A stretch of 24,533 nt of DNA from a virus, in IMG/VR virus record IMGVR_UViG_3300032287_004341, positions 1-24,533 of that record. One strand, written 5' to 3'. The notes under the pieces were generated by a model. The model was not told the DNA's origin, searched no databases, and was given only the letters and a program-made list of their open reading frames with translations. This document shows positions 17,258 to 23,849 of the stretch, in pieces (the first letter of the stretch is position 1; each line of letters starts with the position of its first letter). A program made the translations under genes and the position numbers.

Positions 17258-17323
17258 TCGAGCTAAGAGCGGCGTTCCTTAAGGAAAGGAAACGAGGTTA
17301 ATTACTCCTCTCGCCGCTTATCG
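17258..17323 (-). ncRNA. structured leader before GIY-YIG gene (candidate)
   Basis: In the transcript, AGCGGCG pairs with CGCCGCU, extended by UAA/UUA across a bulged C. This long stem encloses two small hairpins (GAGG/CCUC and UUCC-UUAA-GGAA), giving a three-way-junction-like fold that ends just before the AGGAGG ribosome site. Leader hairpins controlling homing-endonuclease translation are known in other phages. The regulatory role here is inference. Confidence 0.45.
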
Positions 17324-17338
17324 TATTTTAATAAATCT

Positions 17339-17367
17339 ATTATAGTGAGGTATGAGGTAAAAGTCAA
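17339..17367 (-). promoter_or_regulatory. sigma70-type promoter of GIY-YIG gene
   Basis: The -35 is TTGACT (17362-17367) and the -10 is TATAAT (17339-17344), spacer 17, preceded by an A/T tract. It lies in the 145-base gap after the terminase stop. The stretch AAAGTCAAG followed by AAAAATTTTT on the plus strand is nearly the same as at the promoter near 23000. Confidence 0.87.
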
Positions 17368-17388
17368 GAAAAATTTTTTTCTCGGTCT

Positions 17389-18669
17389 TCAGAATGTTGG
17401 AGCAGCCACTTCAAAACTATAAAGAGCATAACGAATAGCGTCTGCCATGTGACTAGAGCTGTCATGTAGCGGCTTTTCTTTTATGAGGTTTGGGTTTGGA
17501 TCCCAGCGATACTGGTCAAGAGTTCTCAACACCTCTCCACAGGATTGGTCAACTATTAATTTATCATTTTCAACTAAAGATGCGACGTATCCAATGCCAT
17601 CAATTACCGACTTCTTCGCATTTTCAGTAGTAATATCGTAATTTTGTGCAAAATCATAGCGCGTTTGCGCAGCAGCCGAGTCAATAAAGCAGTAATCTAC
17701 GTCTCGACGCTGAATAATTTCAGAAATATGGCGAGCGTGTTCTTCTGTTGTACGCTCTGCGGCGTAGTATTCCTCTAAACAGTAGTATTTCTCACCGTCA
17801 TAAGCAAAAACACAAAATGCAGTTGGATCTTTAAAACCTATATCAATGCCAGCGATAATATCCATTCCTCGAATATCAAGACTCGATAGATCCGCTACGC
17901 ACTTTTCATAGTCAAAGTTCCATATCTGACCTTGGAAAATATTAAAGTCTGCTTCGTACTCTTGGGCGAATTCCGCTGAAGACATACTTCGACGAGCTTC
18001 ATCAATATCACTTGTTGCAGCGCGAGGATTATCTTTCCAGGTAGCCTTTATTGAAGCCCATTCGCTAAACTCATCAGTAAAGCCACGAGCGAAAAAACGG
18101 CTAAACCAATTATTACGGCCCCGAGGAGTGGAGATAAATAAAGCCTTACTACCCGGTTTGTCGAGTGTTGGCCGAATAGCCACGTTAAAAGCAGACTCAC
18201 CATCAGCGAGTGCAGCTTCGTCAAATAGAACAAAATCATAAGAACGTCCTACTACTGAATCAATTTGATTCACCGAGCCGAGTCGTATCGTTGATCCGTT
18301 CGCCATTTCAATTACACGATCTTTTGCGTTATCTTTCGACACTTCCAAATCAAAGTGTTTTATCAAATTTCTCTGCAAGTCAAAACTAATCTGGCTAAGA
18401 TTATAATTTGGAGATACAATTAGCACATGAGAGTTTGGAACAAGCGAAACGCACTGAGCAATAATGTTTCCAATGTAAGTTTTACCTTGGCGACGCGATA
18501 ACGCCCCTACAATAAAACGATACTTTGGGTTATTAATTGCATTAATTAGGGCGATCTGCGAAGGAATCGGGTCTATCTTTAACAAATCAAGATAACCCGT
18601 AATCGGCACCTTCAAAAAGTCGCCCTTTATCACTCGATCAGTAATTATATCTTTTCGACTTATTTCCAT
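17389..18669 (-). CDS. terminase large subunit
   Basis: The 426-residue protein has an ATPase with Walker A-like SRRQGKT at 58-64, Walker B VLFDEAA at 147-153 and motif III STP at 180-182. An RNase-H-like nuclease follows with acidic residues at GIDIGFKD (Asp276), FIDS (Asp330) and HMADA (Asp410). It cuts concatemeric DNA and drives it through the portal into the prohead. All key residues appear present. The start directly follows the previous stop (TAAATG) with only a weak ribosome site, so translation probably depends on coupling to the upstream Cys-rich gene. Confidence 0.96.
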   Translation of the reverse strand: MEISRKDIITDRVIKGDFLKVPITGYLDLLKIDPIPSQIALINAINNPKYRFIVGALSRRQGKTYIGNIIAQCVSLVPNSHVLIVSPNYNLSQISFDLQRNLIKHFDLEVSKDNAKDRVIEMANGSTIRLGSVNQIDSVVGRSYDFVLFDEAALADGESAFNVAIRPTLDKPGSKALFISTPRGRNNWFSRFFARGFTDEFSEWASIKATWKDNPRAATSDIDEARRSMSSAEFAQEYEADFNIFQGQIWNFDYEKCVADLSSLDIRGMDIIAGIDIGFKDPTAFCVFAYDGEKYYCLEEYYAAERTTEEHARHISEIIQRRDVDYCFIDSAAAQTRYDFAQNYDITTENAKKSVIDGIGYVASLVENDKLIVDQSCGEVLRTLDQYRWDPNPNLIKEKPLHDSSSHMADAIRYALYSFEVAAPTF

Positions 18670-18903
18670 TTAACACTCACAGGGGTGTAAATTACAGCGG
18701 TCACAAATTTGAAACCCAAGAAGTTGTTCATATGGGCTTGGGACTGCTGGGTCTTGTTTTTCTACTACAATATCGAACTCAGTTAATCCCATTTGTCCGC
18801 CTATTTGCACGGTAGCGTTTACAGCTTCTTCTTCCGTAGTGAAAAAAAGATGCTCATTGCCTTTTAACGTCCAGGCTCCGTTTTTTTGGTAAATATGAAA
18901 CAT
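18670..18903 (-). CDS. small Cys-tail protein, copy 2 of tandem paralogues
   Basis: The 77-residue protein opens with a strand-like HIYQKNGAWTLKGN segment and an F-x-T-x-EEA helix. It ends in YEQLLGFQICDRCNLHPCEC, a C-x2-C-x4-C-x-C set at residues 67-77 that could hold one zinc. It is clearly related to the gene just upstream. The stop directly precedes the terminase ATG, suggesting a coupled role around packaging, but no function is known to me. Confidence 0.8.
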   Translation of the reverse strand: MFHIYQKNGAWTLKGNEHLFFTTEEEAVNATVQIGGQMGLTEFDIVVEKQDPAVPSPYEQLLGFQICDRCNLHPCEC

Positions 18904-19139
18904 TCACAGGGCTCCAAGTCACAAAGTTTACAAACAGTTTTTCCAATCATATTTTCATATGGAGTATTTTCGATAGGTTCTACTATCTGCTCCTTCATAG
19001 GAGGTTTTACATACTCCTCTATGACTTCTCCACGCAGTGCAGCTAAAGCTTTTTGTTCGTACGCTTCAGCTTCTTCTTTTGTTCTAAAAGGCATATAATT
19101 GCCTCTAATCTTCCAGTAGTTTCCTTTTTGATAAATCAT
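18864..19139 (-). CDS. small Cys-tail protein, copy 1 of tandem paralogues
   Basis: The 91-residue protein begins IYQKGNYWKIRGN with a following FRTKEEAEAYE helix. It carries C70-x2-C73-x4-C78-x-C80 in YENMIGKTVCKLCDLEPCEC, matching copy 2 at both ends but with a longer middle. After CEC it continues for 11 residues (FIFTKKTEPGR) that are read in another frame over the start of copy 2. This suggests the original end was at CEC and was lost when the copies were joined. The start overlaps the previous stop as ATGA. Confidence 0.8.
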   Translation of the reverse strand: MIYQKGNYWKIRGNYMPFRTKEEAEAYEQKALAALRGEVIEEYVKPPMKEQIVEPIENTPYENMIGKTVCKLCDLEPCECFIFTKKTEPGR

Positions 19140-19417
19140 ATTCCTCGCCTCACAAGTTCGCCAACTAAAAATAATATGGCTGAACCGCTTACAATCAAAA
19201 CGAGTTTATAAAGAGCCTCAATACGCATTTTTGACTCTTTCATCACTTCACGCGTATGTGCCTGAAAATCTCTTAACTCATTAAAAATTGTTTTCCATCT
19301 TTCCTCAACAACAGCTTCATGCCTATAAAAATCCTCTCTTAGCGAGCGGTGCTCTCTCCATAGATCGTCTAATTGTTGTTGAGCGCTCCAGTCACGATCC
19401 TGAGCTCTCCGTTCCAA
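19136..19417 (-). CDS. coiled-coil protein with one C-terminal membrane segment
   Basis: A TTG start at 19415-19417 with GGAG seven bases upstream gives a 93-residue protein. It has a long charged coiled coil (about residues 10-68: LDDLWREHRSLREDFYRHEA and on) followed by one membrane span (about 71-90, LYKLVLIVSGSAILFLVGEL) and a short basic end. The build resembles XhlA-type or other holin-accessory proteins. It is the only holin-like candidate in the window, but no endolysin is nearby, so the lysis role is uncertain. It overlaps the terminase-small candidate by 26 nt. Confidence 0.72.
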   Translation of the reverse strand: MERRAQDRDWSAQQQLDDLWREHRSLREDFYRHEAVVEERWKTIFNELRDFQAHTREVMKESKMRIEALYKLVLIVSGSAILFLVGELVRRGI

Positions 19418-19826
19418 GTAATTTCTCCATTAGTTTACCATAGTTTCCTTCGCCAAAGGGAGAATTTATCTGAACATTGTTCTGCTGTCGAATGGTATTT
19501 TTTGGCTCCTTGCGATGATCTTCGGCAACCTTGTGTGCAAGTGCTAGAATATCAACAAGATCCTTTGAAGAATACATACCCGCTTCTCGAGCTTCCTGTA
19601 GTTTGTTCTCGATAATTTCATCAAGCAATTCGGCGAGACGAAAACGATTACGGTAACCTTGGTCTAAATAGACCGAATTCATGTACTCTTTTACTTCCGA
19701 CTTCGCAAGTACTGAATGCACCACGTCGGGTGTAATGCCAAGACTAGAAGCGGCTTTGATAGCACATCCCATTGAGAGATAGGCATTTGCGACTTCGAGG
19801 TTTTCGGGAGCAAGTTTAACTAACAT
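19392..19826 (-). CDS. terminase small subunit (probable)
   Basis: The 144-residue protein has an N-terminal helix-turn-helix-like region (LEVANAYLSMGCAIKAASSL then TPDVVHSVLAKSEVKEYM, about residues 8-48). An acidic helix with KLQEAREAGMYSSKDLVDIL follows, then a Gln/Asn-rich linker and a short C-terminal helix. This matches the DNA-binding plus oligomerisation layout of small terminases, which recognise the packaging start and regulate the motor. It lies about 0.7 kb before the large terminase with only three short genes between. The start has GGAG about eight bases upstream. Confidence 0.75.
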   Translation of the reverse strand: MLVKLAPENLEVANAYLSMGCAIKAASSLGITPDVVHSVLAKSEVKEYMNSVYLDQGYRNRFRLAELLDEIIENKLQEAREAGMYSSKDLVDILALAHKVAEDHRKEPKNTIRQQNNVQINSPFGEGNYGKLMEKLLGTESSGS

Positions 19827-20286
19827 TTAACCACTCCGGTGGCGTTGGCCATGGCGCATCTTCTATATTCATGTACGCCTGTGGATTTGCAACAACTGGA
19901 TCTGTCATATCACGAAGGGCTTGTCGATAAGTAGTAACTTCCTCATCTTGCTCAACAGTAATTGGAGCATCATGAAGCTGAGTCCAATCGCATCTATACA
20001 ACAACATATCTCTTTCAAACCTTACTTGTTTCAAATAGTTTATCTCATCAACTATCCAAGAACTGCCAGTCCAAGCACAAAAAGGACTCGGTCTTGGAGA
20101 TCTTGTTTGAAGACTCGTACCATCCCAATATCTTTGATCTATAAACTGATAAGGCTCTAGCCCCTCTAAGTCATTAACATAGAGTATATAAGTTCCATCG
20201 GCCTGTACTCCTTCTTCCGGATTATTTATTGGAATAGGAGAGGCCACGTTAATTATCTCGCCGTCTTTAATTACTATTATCATCAT
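19816..20286 (-). CDS. tail fibre assembly chaperone-like protein
   Basis: The 156-residue protein has an N-terminal beta part (MIIVIKDGEIINVASPIPIN) and a middle WDGTSLQTRSPRPSPFCAWTG. The C-terminal helix block RDMLLYRCDWTQLHDAP, then TYRQALRDM and WPTPPEW is the signature of the phage tail assembly chaperone family (Phage_tail_APC). Such proteins often stand next to fibre genes and help their trimers fold, or are part of the fibre. It follows two fibre-like genes and begins at overlapping ATGATG codons. Confidence 0.85.
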   Translation of the reverse strand: MMIIVIKDGEIINVASPIPINNPEEGVQADGTYILYVNDLEGLEPYQFIDQRYWDGTSLQTRSPRPSPFCAWTGSSWIVDEINYLKQVRFERDMLLYRCDWTQLHDAPITVEQDEEVTTYRQALRDMTDPVVANPQAYMNIEDAPWPTPPEWLNVS

Positions 20287-20909
20287 ATCGACTTTACCAA
20301 AATAATAGAGGAGTCATTATAAAAAGTAGCTCCAGTAAAGGGAGGAGCTGCTGCAAGTTGTGATATATACTGTATTGATGTACTTGCTGCATCCCATTTA
20401 AATGAGTTTATTACTATAGAAGCGCTTGCGTTTTTAATTGAATTATTTACACAAGCATATACGCTTAAATAATCTGATCCCGTGTAAATAGTAGAATAAT
20501 TTCCATAAGCTCCTTGAGCATCCACAACTTTTGACACATAAGCAACGTTTTCTCCGACCGTCCCGCTATCAAATATTCCCGAATCGAAAGCTAGTTGATT
20601 GTCTGAATTATATAGTTGTAATCCGTATCCAGTACTAGGAGAGGTTACCTTAGCTGGCCTCAATACAAGATAATCCGCCGACGTATTTGTAGTATTTGCA
20701 TAAATACTATAGGTAGGATAGCCAGTAGAATCCATTCCCCATATAGCGGTACTCGAAGACGACGGTTTAATAAATACTAAATCAGTAATATCACTTACAG
20801 TTACGGAGGTTCCAGTTGACTTTTGAGTTACCTTTAAGTAGGAAAACGGCCGATCACTATCAATCTGTAAAGTATTATTTGAGCTATTTGCTACTATACC
20901 GTATGTCAT
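20283..20909 (-). CDS. fibre- or tail-associated structural protein
   Basis: This 208-residue, Ser/Thr/Asn/Tyr-rich, beta-strand-like protein begins TYGIVANSSNNTLQIDSDRP and contains YGLQLYNSDNQLAFDSG near residue 95. That is the YGL-x-(V/L)-Y-x-(S/D)-x-G-x-x-x-FD type repeat seen in tail-associated proteins of siphophages. A similar module occurs in the protein encoded just before it. Its start overlaps the preceding stop as ATGA, with GGAAG upstream. It probably forms part of a receptor-binding or decoration structure; the receptor cannot be inferred. Confidence 0.75.
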   Translation of the reverse strand: MTYGIVANSSNNTLQIDSDRPFSYLKVTQKSTGTSVTVSDITDLVFIKPSSSSTAIWGMDSTGYPTYSIYANTTNTSADYLVLRPAKVTSPSTGYGLQLYNSDNQLAFDSGIFDSGTVGENVAYVSKVVDAQGAYGNYSTIYTGSDYLSVYACVNNSIKNASASIVINSFKWDAASTSIQYISQLAAAPPFTGATFYNDSSIILVKSI

Positions 20910-21901
20910 CTGTATCTTCCAGCAAAGAAATAAAAAGTGGCACTACTTGTAAGATTATTAGTTAATGTAAAATAACCTGTTTGCCTATTTAATGTGTACG
21001 GCGGAGTAGTGTTTAAACTATACGGAGCTCGAACAACAATAAATATACTCGATCCATTCGTCGGAGTTAATCCATCAACAGTTATGTTGGCGCTTGTAGC
21101 GCCTGCTGATAGTGTCTGTTGCGTTACTTCTGTTCCAGAAACCTTACAAGTAATTAAATTCATTGGCTGAGAAGTAGTATCAAAAACTATTTTCGACCCA
21201 TTACTCGAATATACTCTCAGTCCATACGTTGCGAGAGGAGGAACAACCTGAGCAGTTGATAAATCAAAGTCTGCTGCATCCGTCGATCTACGAGCATAAA
21301 AATAATAAGTACTTCCTCGAGTAAATGCATTTGCAAAAGTAGCTGAAGATTGCCAGTTAGTTACAGCAGACTGCTGAGGAGAGCCTGTTGTATTCCAACC
21401 ATACTGAAGTGTTCCTCCAAGTCCATTCAGTTTTAAACTTATACTATGAGATATTGGAGTCGGACTAGAAGTATTAAAATCCTGCGTATCGTCAAGTGTA
21501 GGTTCTTTTATTCTTAAAATGTCAAACGGGTTATTTGTACCCGTTGCATCATACCAGACATTGTCTCCACCATTCGCAGTTGATAATCTTACTTGAATAG
21601 TATAATTACCAACTATACCTTGAAGAGGAAGATCAACTAGCCCAGAATTGGGCGAGCCTACTGGAGAAACGCTCTGCGAATAAAAAAGAGTTGCTGGAGC
21701 TGTAGACGTTTCACTTACTACAAGAGCGGGAGAAGCAAGATCATTTCTTATAATCTGATAAGTATGATTCGCTACTGGGCTCCAGTTAACAGATACGTCA
21801 GAAGTATCTCCACCAGTTAATTCAAGACCCGCTGGAGAAACTGTTCCAATACCGAGTGTTGTCGGAGTAAAAGTACCACTACTGAAGAATAATAAGATCA
21901 T
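20906..21901 (-). CDS. fibronectin-like fibre / tail structural protein
   Basis: The 331-residue protein is built of beta-sandwich-like stretches, with fibronectin type III-like patterns around residues 20-120 (VSVNWSPVANHTYQIIRND) and 150-220. These are followed by YGLRVYSSNGSKIVFDT near 225, a module shared with the next gene. There is no catalytic motif or membrane segment; the short N-terminal MILLFF is hydrophobic but lacks the rest of a signal peptide. Only a weak ribosome site is visible, and the start lies 23 nt inside the preceding gene. Surface-exposed tail or fibre protein is the best reading. Confidence 0.72.
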   Translation of the reverse strand: MILLFFSSGTFTPTTLGIGTVSPAGLELTGGDTSDVSVNWSPVANHTYQIIRNDLASPALVVSETSTAPATLFYSQSVSPVGSPNSGLVDLPLQGIVGNYTIQVRLSTANGGDNVWYDATGTNNPFDILRIKEPTLDDTQDFNTSSPTPISHSISLKLNGLGGTLQYGWNTTGSPQQSAVTNWQSSATFANAFTRGSTYYFYARRSTDAADFDLSTAQVVPPLATYGLRVYSSNGSKIVFDTTSQPMNLITCKVSGTEVTQQTLSAGATSANITVDGLTPTNGSSIFIVVRAPYSLNTTPPYTLNRQTGYFTLTNNLTSSATFYFFAGRYR

Positions 21902-22349
21902 TTATTTTTACTCTCGACAGTACTGAATCCTCAATCGGTATATTTTGCCATCCAAATAAATTATTTCCACTAATATAGTTCAGAGAAGTAGGCCACTCAA
22001 GATACTTCACATTCCAGCGATTCTCACTCTTCAGCCAGGAAAACTCTTCATCCGCAATTCTTCGAATATAGTTCTGTGAGCGAAAAGACGGATGAATCGC
22101 AATGGCTAGAATAGTAAGTGTTTGTTTTGGGCGTACTACTCGCTGTGAAACCCACAAAATGCGATTGCCGTCATTATCGGATGCAATTCGAGACATTTTA
22201 AAGCGATCGTCATTTTCGTTTAAATCTTGATTCAGTGAAATTGCAAGCGATGCGTTTGCATACGTTGTATCTGTAATGGCTTCTGTGAGCCATTTTCTAT
22301 CATCTTCGGTGCTAAAATGCCATGTGAAGTTTGGTCCAAGCCTATTCAT
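21879..22349 (-). CDS. GNAT-like acetyltransferase fold protein
   Basis: The 156-residue protein has a central block LTILAIAIHPSFRSQNYIRR (about residues 77-97), followed by a helix and a LEWPTSLNY strand. This is the beta4-loop-alpha3 region of GNAT enzymes, where R-x-x-x-(G/Y) binds acetyl-CoA. The usual Q/R-x-x-G-x-G/A box is degenerate here (R-S-Q-N-Y-I), so activity is doubtful. Stand-alone GNAT-like genes are found beside fibre genes in several phages, perhaps modifying virion or host proteins. The start overlaps the HExxH lipoprotein gene by 8 nt, with GGAAGG upstream. Confidence 0.7.
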   Translation of the reverse strand: MNRLGPNFTWHFSTEDDRKWLTEAITDTTYANASLAISLNQDLNENDDRFKMSRIASDNDGNRILWVSQRVVRPKQTLTILAIAIHPSFRSQNYIRRIADEEFSWLKSENRWNVKYLEWPTSLNYISGNNLFGWQNIPIEDSVLSRVKINDLIILQ

Positions 22350-22650
22350 GAAACCTTCCCCAAATACAATGGGATATTTCGTGGCCGATAAACTCTGGCT
22401 GATAGGCGACTAGCGGATCTCGCACATGAATAGTGCATTCATTTCCACGAAGTACGCCCCACGCATGAACTTCGGCGGTCACGCCGCGGGCTTTTGCTGC
22501 GGCGTTGAGCTCTTCGTCAGTGGCATACGTTTGAATATGCACTGTAATGGTAGGGTGATTCGTCTCCTTTTTGGCAAATGTAAAGCCGTCGTCTCCCTGC
22601 TTCGAGCAGGATGAGACTAGAAAAAGAAGAGGGAGAAGATACTTTACCAT
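22342..22650 (-). CDS. small lipoprotein with HExxH metalloprotease-like motif
   Basis: The 102-residue protein has an N-terminal signal (KYLLPLLFLVSSC) with lipobox V-S-S-C, so Cys15 would be lipidated after cleavage, as in Gram-negative export. Near the C-terminus is HEISH (residues 90-94) with a third His at 101, a zinc-binding HExxH core like that of metallopeptidases. The mature part is only about 87 residues, so it is a minimal protease domain or an inactive relative. Possible roles are cell-wall or envelope work late in infection, or superinfection exclusion. None can be chosen from sequence. Confidence 0.78.
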   Translation of the reverse strand: MVKYLLPLLFLVSSCSKQGDDGFTFAKKETNHPTITVHIQTYATDEELNAAAKARGVTAEVHAWGVLRGNECTIHVRDPLVAYQPEFIGHEISHCIWGRFHE

Positions 22651-22934
22651 TTTACTTTGTTCGCCCAGTATGCCGCGGAAAGCTTTCCCTTGGCGATGTT
22701 TTTTGCATGACGCGCTTTGAACGATCTACGACGAGCTGCGTACGATTTGCTTTCGCCTTTCTTTTTTGGCGAACCCTTCACACCTTGTTGACCAAATCGA
22801 ATCGTCTTGACTTTTTTGCCTGACTTCGCTACAACAATATGTGATTTTTTTGGATGGTTCGGCGTTCTCTTTGGCTTGTTGTAGCCTGATACGCCCGCTC
22901 TTCGAAGACGGCTATCCTTCTTTTTCTTCGGCAT
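22644..22934 (-). CDS. very basic small protein, first late gene
   Basis: A 96-residue protein of which about one third is Lys or Arg. It starts PKKKKDSRLRRAG, contains KSHIVVAKSGKKVKTIRFGQ near residues 30-50 and ends SFKARHAKNIAKGKLSAAYW plus a few residues. This C-terminal pattern looks like a family I have seen in many tailed phages with no known function. Charge suggests nucleic-acid binding, for example DNA condensation during packaging (inference). AAGGA lies about eight bases upstream of ATG, and it is the first gene after the strong promoter near 23000. Confidence 0.82.
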   Translation of the reverse strand: MPKKKKDSRLRRAGVSGYNKPKRTPNHPKKSHIVVAKSGKKVKTIRFGQQGVKGSPKKKGESKSYAARRRSFKARHAKNIAKGKLSAAYWANKVKW

Positions 22935-22979
22935 GGGGAAGTTCCTTCATGCTGTGCTCGAGTGTGGAGCAATGGGAAT

Positions 22980-23008
22980 AGTATAAACTGGAGTGAACTA
23001 AAAGTCAA
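22980..23008 (-). promoter_or_regulatory. sigma70-type late promoter, start of late block
   Basis: The -35 is TTGACT (23003-23008) and the -10 is TATACT (22980-22985), spacer 17, with an AAAAATTTTT tract just upstream that could act as an UP element. It should drive the whole minus-strand late block. Confidence 0.85.
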
Positions 23009-23138
23009 GGAAAAATTTTTGGGAGGGTTTGAGTTGTTTGTTAAGCGCCTTTTAGTTGGAAAAATACCCAAAGTTGCGCGTGAAGACGTGCGCCCGGGTG
23101 TGTGAATATTACAAGTCTCCGAACCGCCCCACCCCACC

Positions 23139-23154
23139 TGGCACGCCTTGTGCA
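23139..23154 (+). promoter_or_regulatory. sigma54-like -24/-12 site
   Basis: TGGCACG-CCTT-GTGCA: GG and GC are 12 bases apart as required and only one base differs from the TTGCA half. It could alternatively be part of a repeated operator box, since CCTGGCAC recurs three more times. Confidence 0.45.
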
Positions 23155-23165
23155 TGTTCAAAACC

Positions 23166-23172
23166 TGGCACG
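23166..23172 (+). repeat. AAAACCTGGCACG box without a -12 element
   Basis: The box matches the other copies, but 12 bases downstream of GG there is TC, not GC, so this one does not look like a working sigma54 promoter. It argues that the box may be a binding site in its own right. Confidence 0.5.
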
Positions 23173-23205
23173 AAAATTTCCGTGATGAAATGGTAATATG
23201 CACAC

Positions 23206-23234
23206 TTGCATTCGACCTAGGTCTAGCCCATACT
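23206..23234 (+). promoter_or_regulatory. sigma70-type early promoter with operator-like palindrome
   Basis: TTGCAT (23206-23211), 17-base spacer, CATACT (23229-23234). The spacer contains a perfect palindrome GACCTAGGTC at 23214-23223, the classic place for a repressor to block polymerase. Confidence 0.75.
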
Positions 23235-23260
23235 GTGCCCATCACATAGAGGAACACGAC

Positions 23261-23572
23261 ATGCCCAAGATCACTCAAGCCCAACAGTTTCTTTACATGC
23301 CTGCAATGGTAGAATACAACGCATGCTGCGCTGGATGCGGTAGCCCGCTCGATCTGGAATATGACCACGTTATTCCGCGCTGCAAAGGCGGCTCCGATCA
23401 TGTTTCCAACATTCAGATTCTTTGCGGCCATTGCAACAAGCACAAAGGTGTGCTGGCAAATTTCCCACGTGTTGCCCCCCGTAGCCCGGAGTATGACTGC
23501 CGGGCCATCATGGCAAACCGTAAGGAATTTGTTTACGGTTTGAGAATGTGGAAAAAGACCATTGTATCTTGA
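23261..23572 (+). CDS. HNH endonuclease
   Basis: The 103-residue protein starts at the ATG at 23261, with GAGGA seven bases upstream; longer readings start inside the promoter. C23-x2-C26, then DHVIPRCKGGSDHVSN (Asp35, His36, Asn50) and LCGHCNKHKG (C55, C58) form a textbook zinc-stabilised HNH nuclease domain. In small phage genomes such genes are homing nucleases, host-DNA cutters or packaging helpers. It lies far from the terminase and on the other strand, so a mobile or early host-takeover role is more likely than packaging. It is more G+C-rich than the late genes. Confidence 0.9.
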   Translation: MPKITQAQQFLYMPAMVEYNACCAGCGSPLDLEYDHVIPRCKGGSDHVSNIQILCGHCNKHKGVLANFPRVAPRSPEYDCRAIMANRKEFVYGLRMWKKTIVS

Positions 23573-23590
23573 TTCGATTCACCCTATACT
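23562..23590 (+). promoter_or_regulatory. sigma70-type early promoter
   Basis: TTGTAT (23562-23567), 17-base spacer, TATACT (23585-23590). Its -35 overlaps the last codons of the HNH gene. The 27-base leader to the next ATG is like that of the other plus-strand cassettes. Confidence 0.7.
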
Positions 23591-23617
23591 TCCCCCACCT
23601 AAACAGGAAACGCAAAC

Positions 23618-23839
23618 ATGAACGCAGAACAAATCCTCGACGTACTCAAGACCGGCGTATACTTCGTCACGTTCGCAAAAGACAATGGCGAAACCCGCAT
23701 GGTAAAAGGATCGGCTCCAGCAGATGCTTTCATTCGCACAGATGGTATCGTTCCGATTGTGGAACATGGCACGGGCGCATGGAAATCCTTTCGCGCATCT
23801 GCCATGCTCACCATCGTGTCTGAAAACCTTGTAGCCTAA
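23618..23839 (+). CDS. SH3-barrel / WYL_2-like (DUF2693-type) small protein
   Basis: The 73-residue protein has the pattern LKTGVYFVTFAKDNGETRMVKG, an acidic middle, and GAWKSFRASAMLTI at the end, which matches the small SH3-barrel proteins (DUF2693/WYL_2) common in phage early regions. Their job is unknown; WYL relatives bind ligands or nucleic acids and often regulate. AGGAAA lies seven bases before the ATG. The stop codon is part of the ribosome site of the next small frame, so both are probably co-translated. Confidence 0.8.
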   Translation: MNAEQILDVLKTGVYFVTFAKDNGETRMVKGSAPADAFIRTDGIVPIVEHGTGAWKSFRASAMLTIVSENLVA

Positions 23840-23849
23840 GGAATACACC

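Larger units (their letters stand above)
22935..23260. other. divergent control region between late and plus-strand genes
   Basis: This 326-base gap without a gene holds the late promoter toward the left and an early-type promoter toward the right. It also contains two CCTGGCACG boxes. The long antisense reading frame across it is not supported by a ribosome site. No iterons, tRNA or terminator were seen in it. Confidence 0.75.

Noticed and set aside
16298-17388. Group I intron or intein carrying the GIY-YIG gene
   Set aside because: Terminase and portal frames are both complete, and no split exon or conserved intron core is visible; a stand-alone insertion explains it better.
23198-23260. 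Upstream ATG at 23198 for the plus-strand HNH gene
   Set aside because: It lies before the -35/-10 promoter and has no ribosome site; ATG at 23261 has GAGGA at the right distance.
22829-23443. 204-codon open frame on the minus strand across the divergent region
   Set aside because: It runs antisense to a clear HNH gene and across promoters, has no ribosome site and a low-complexity, unlikely protein.
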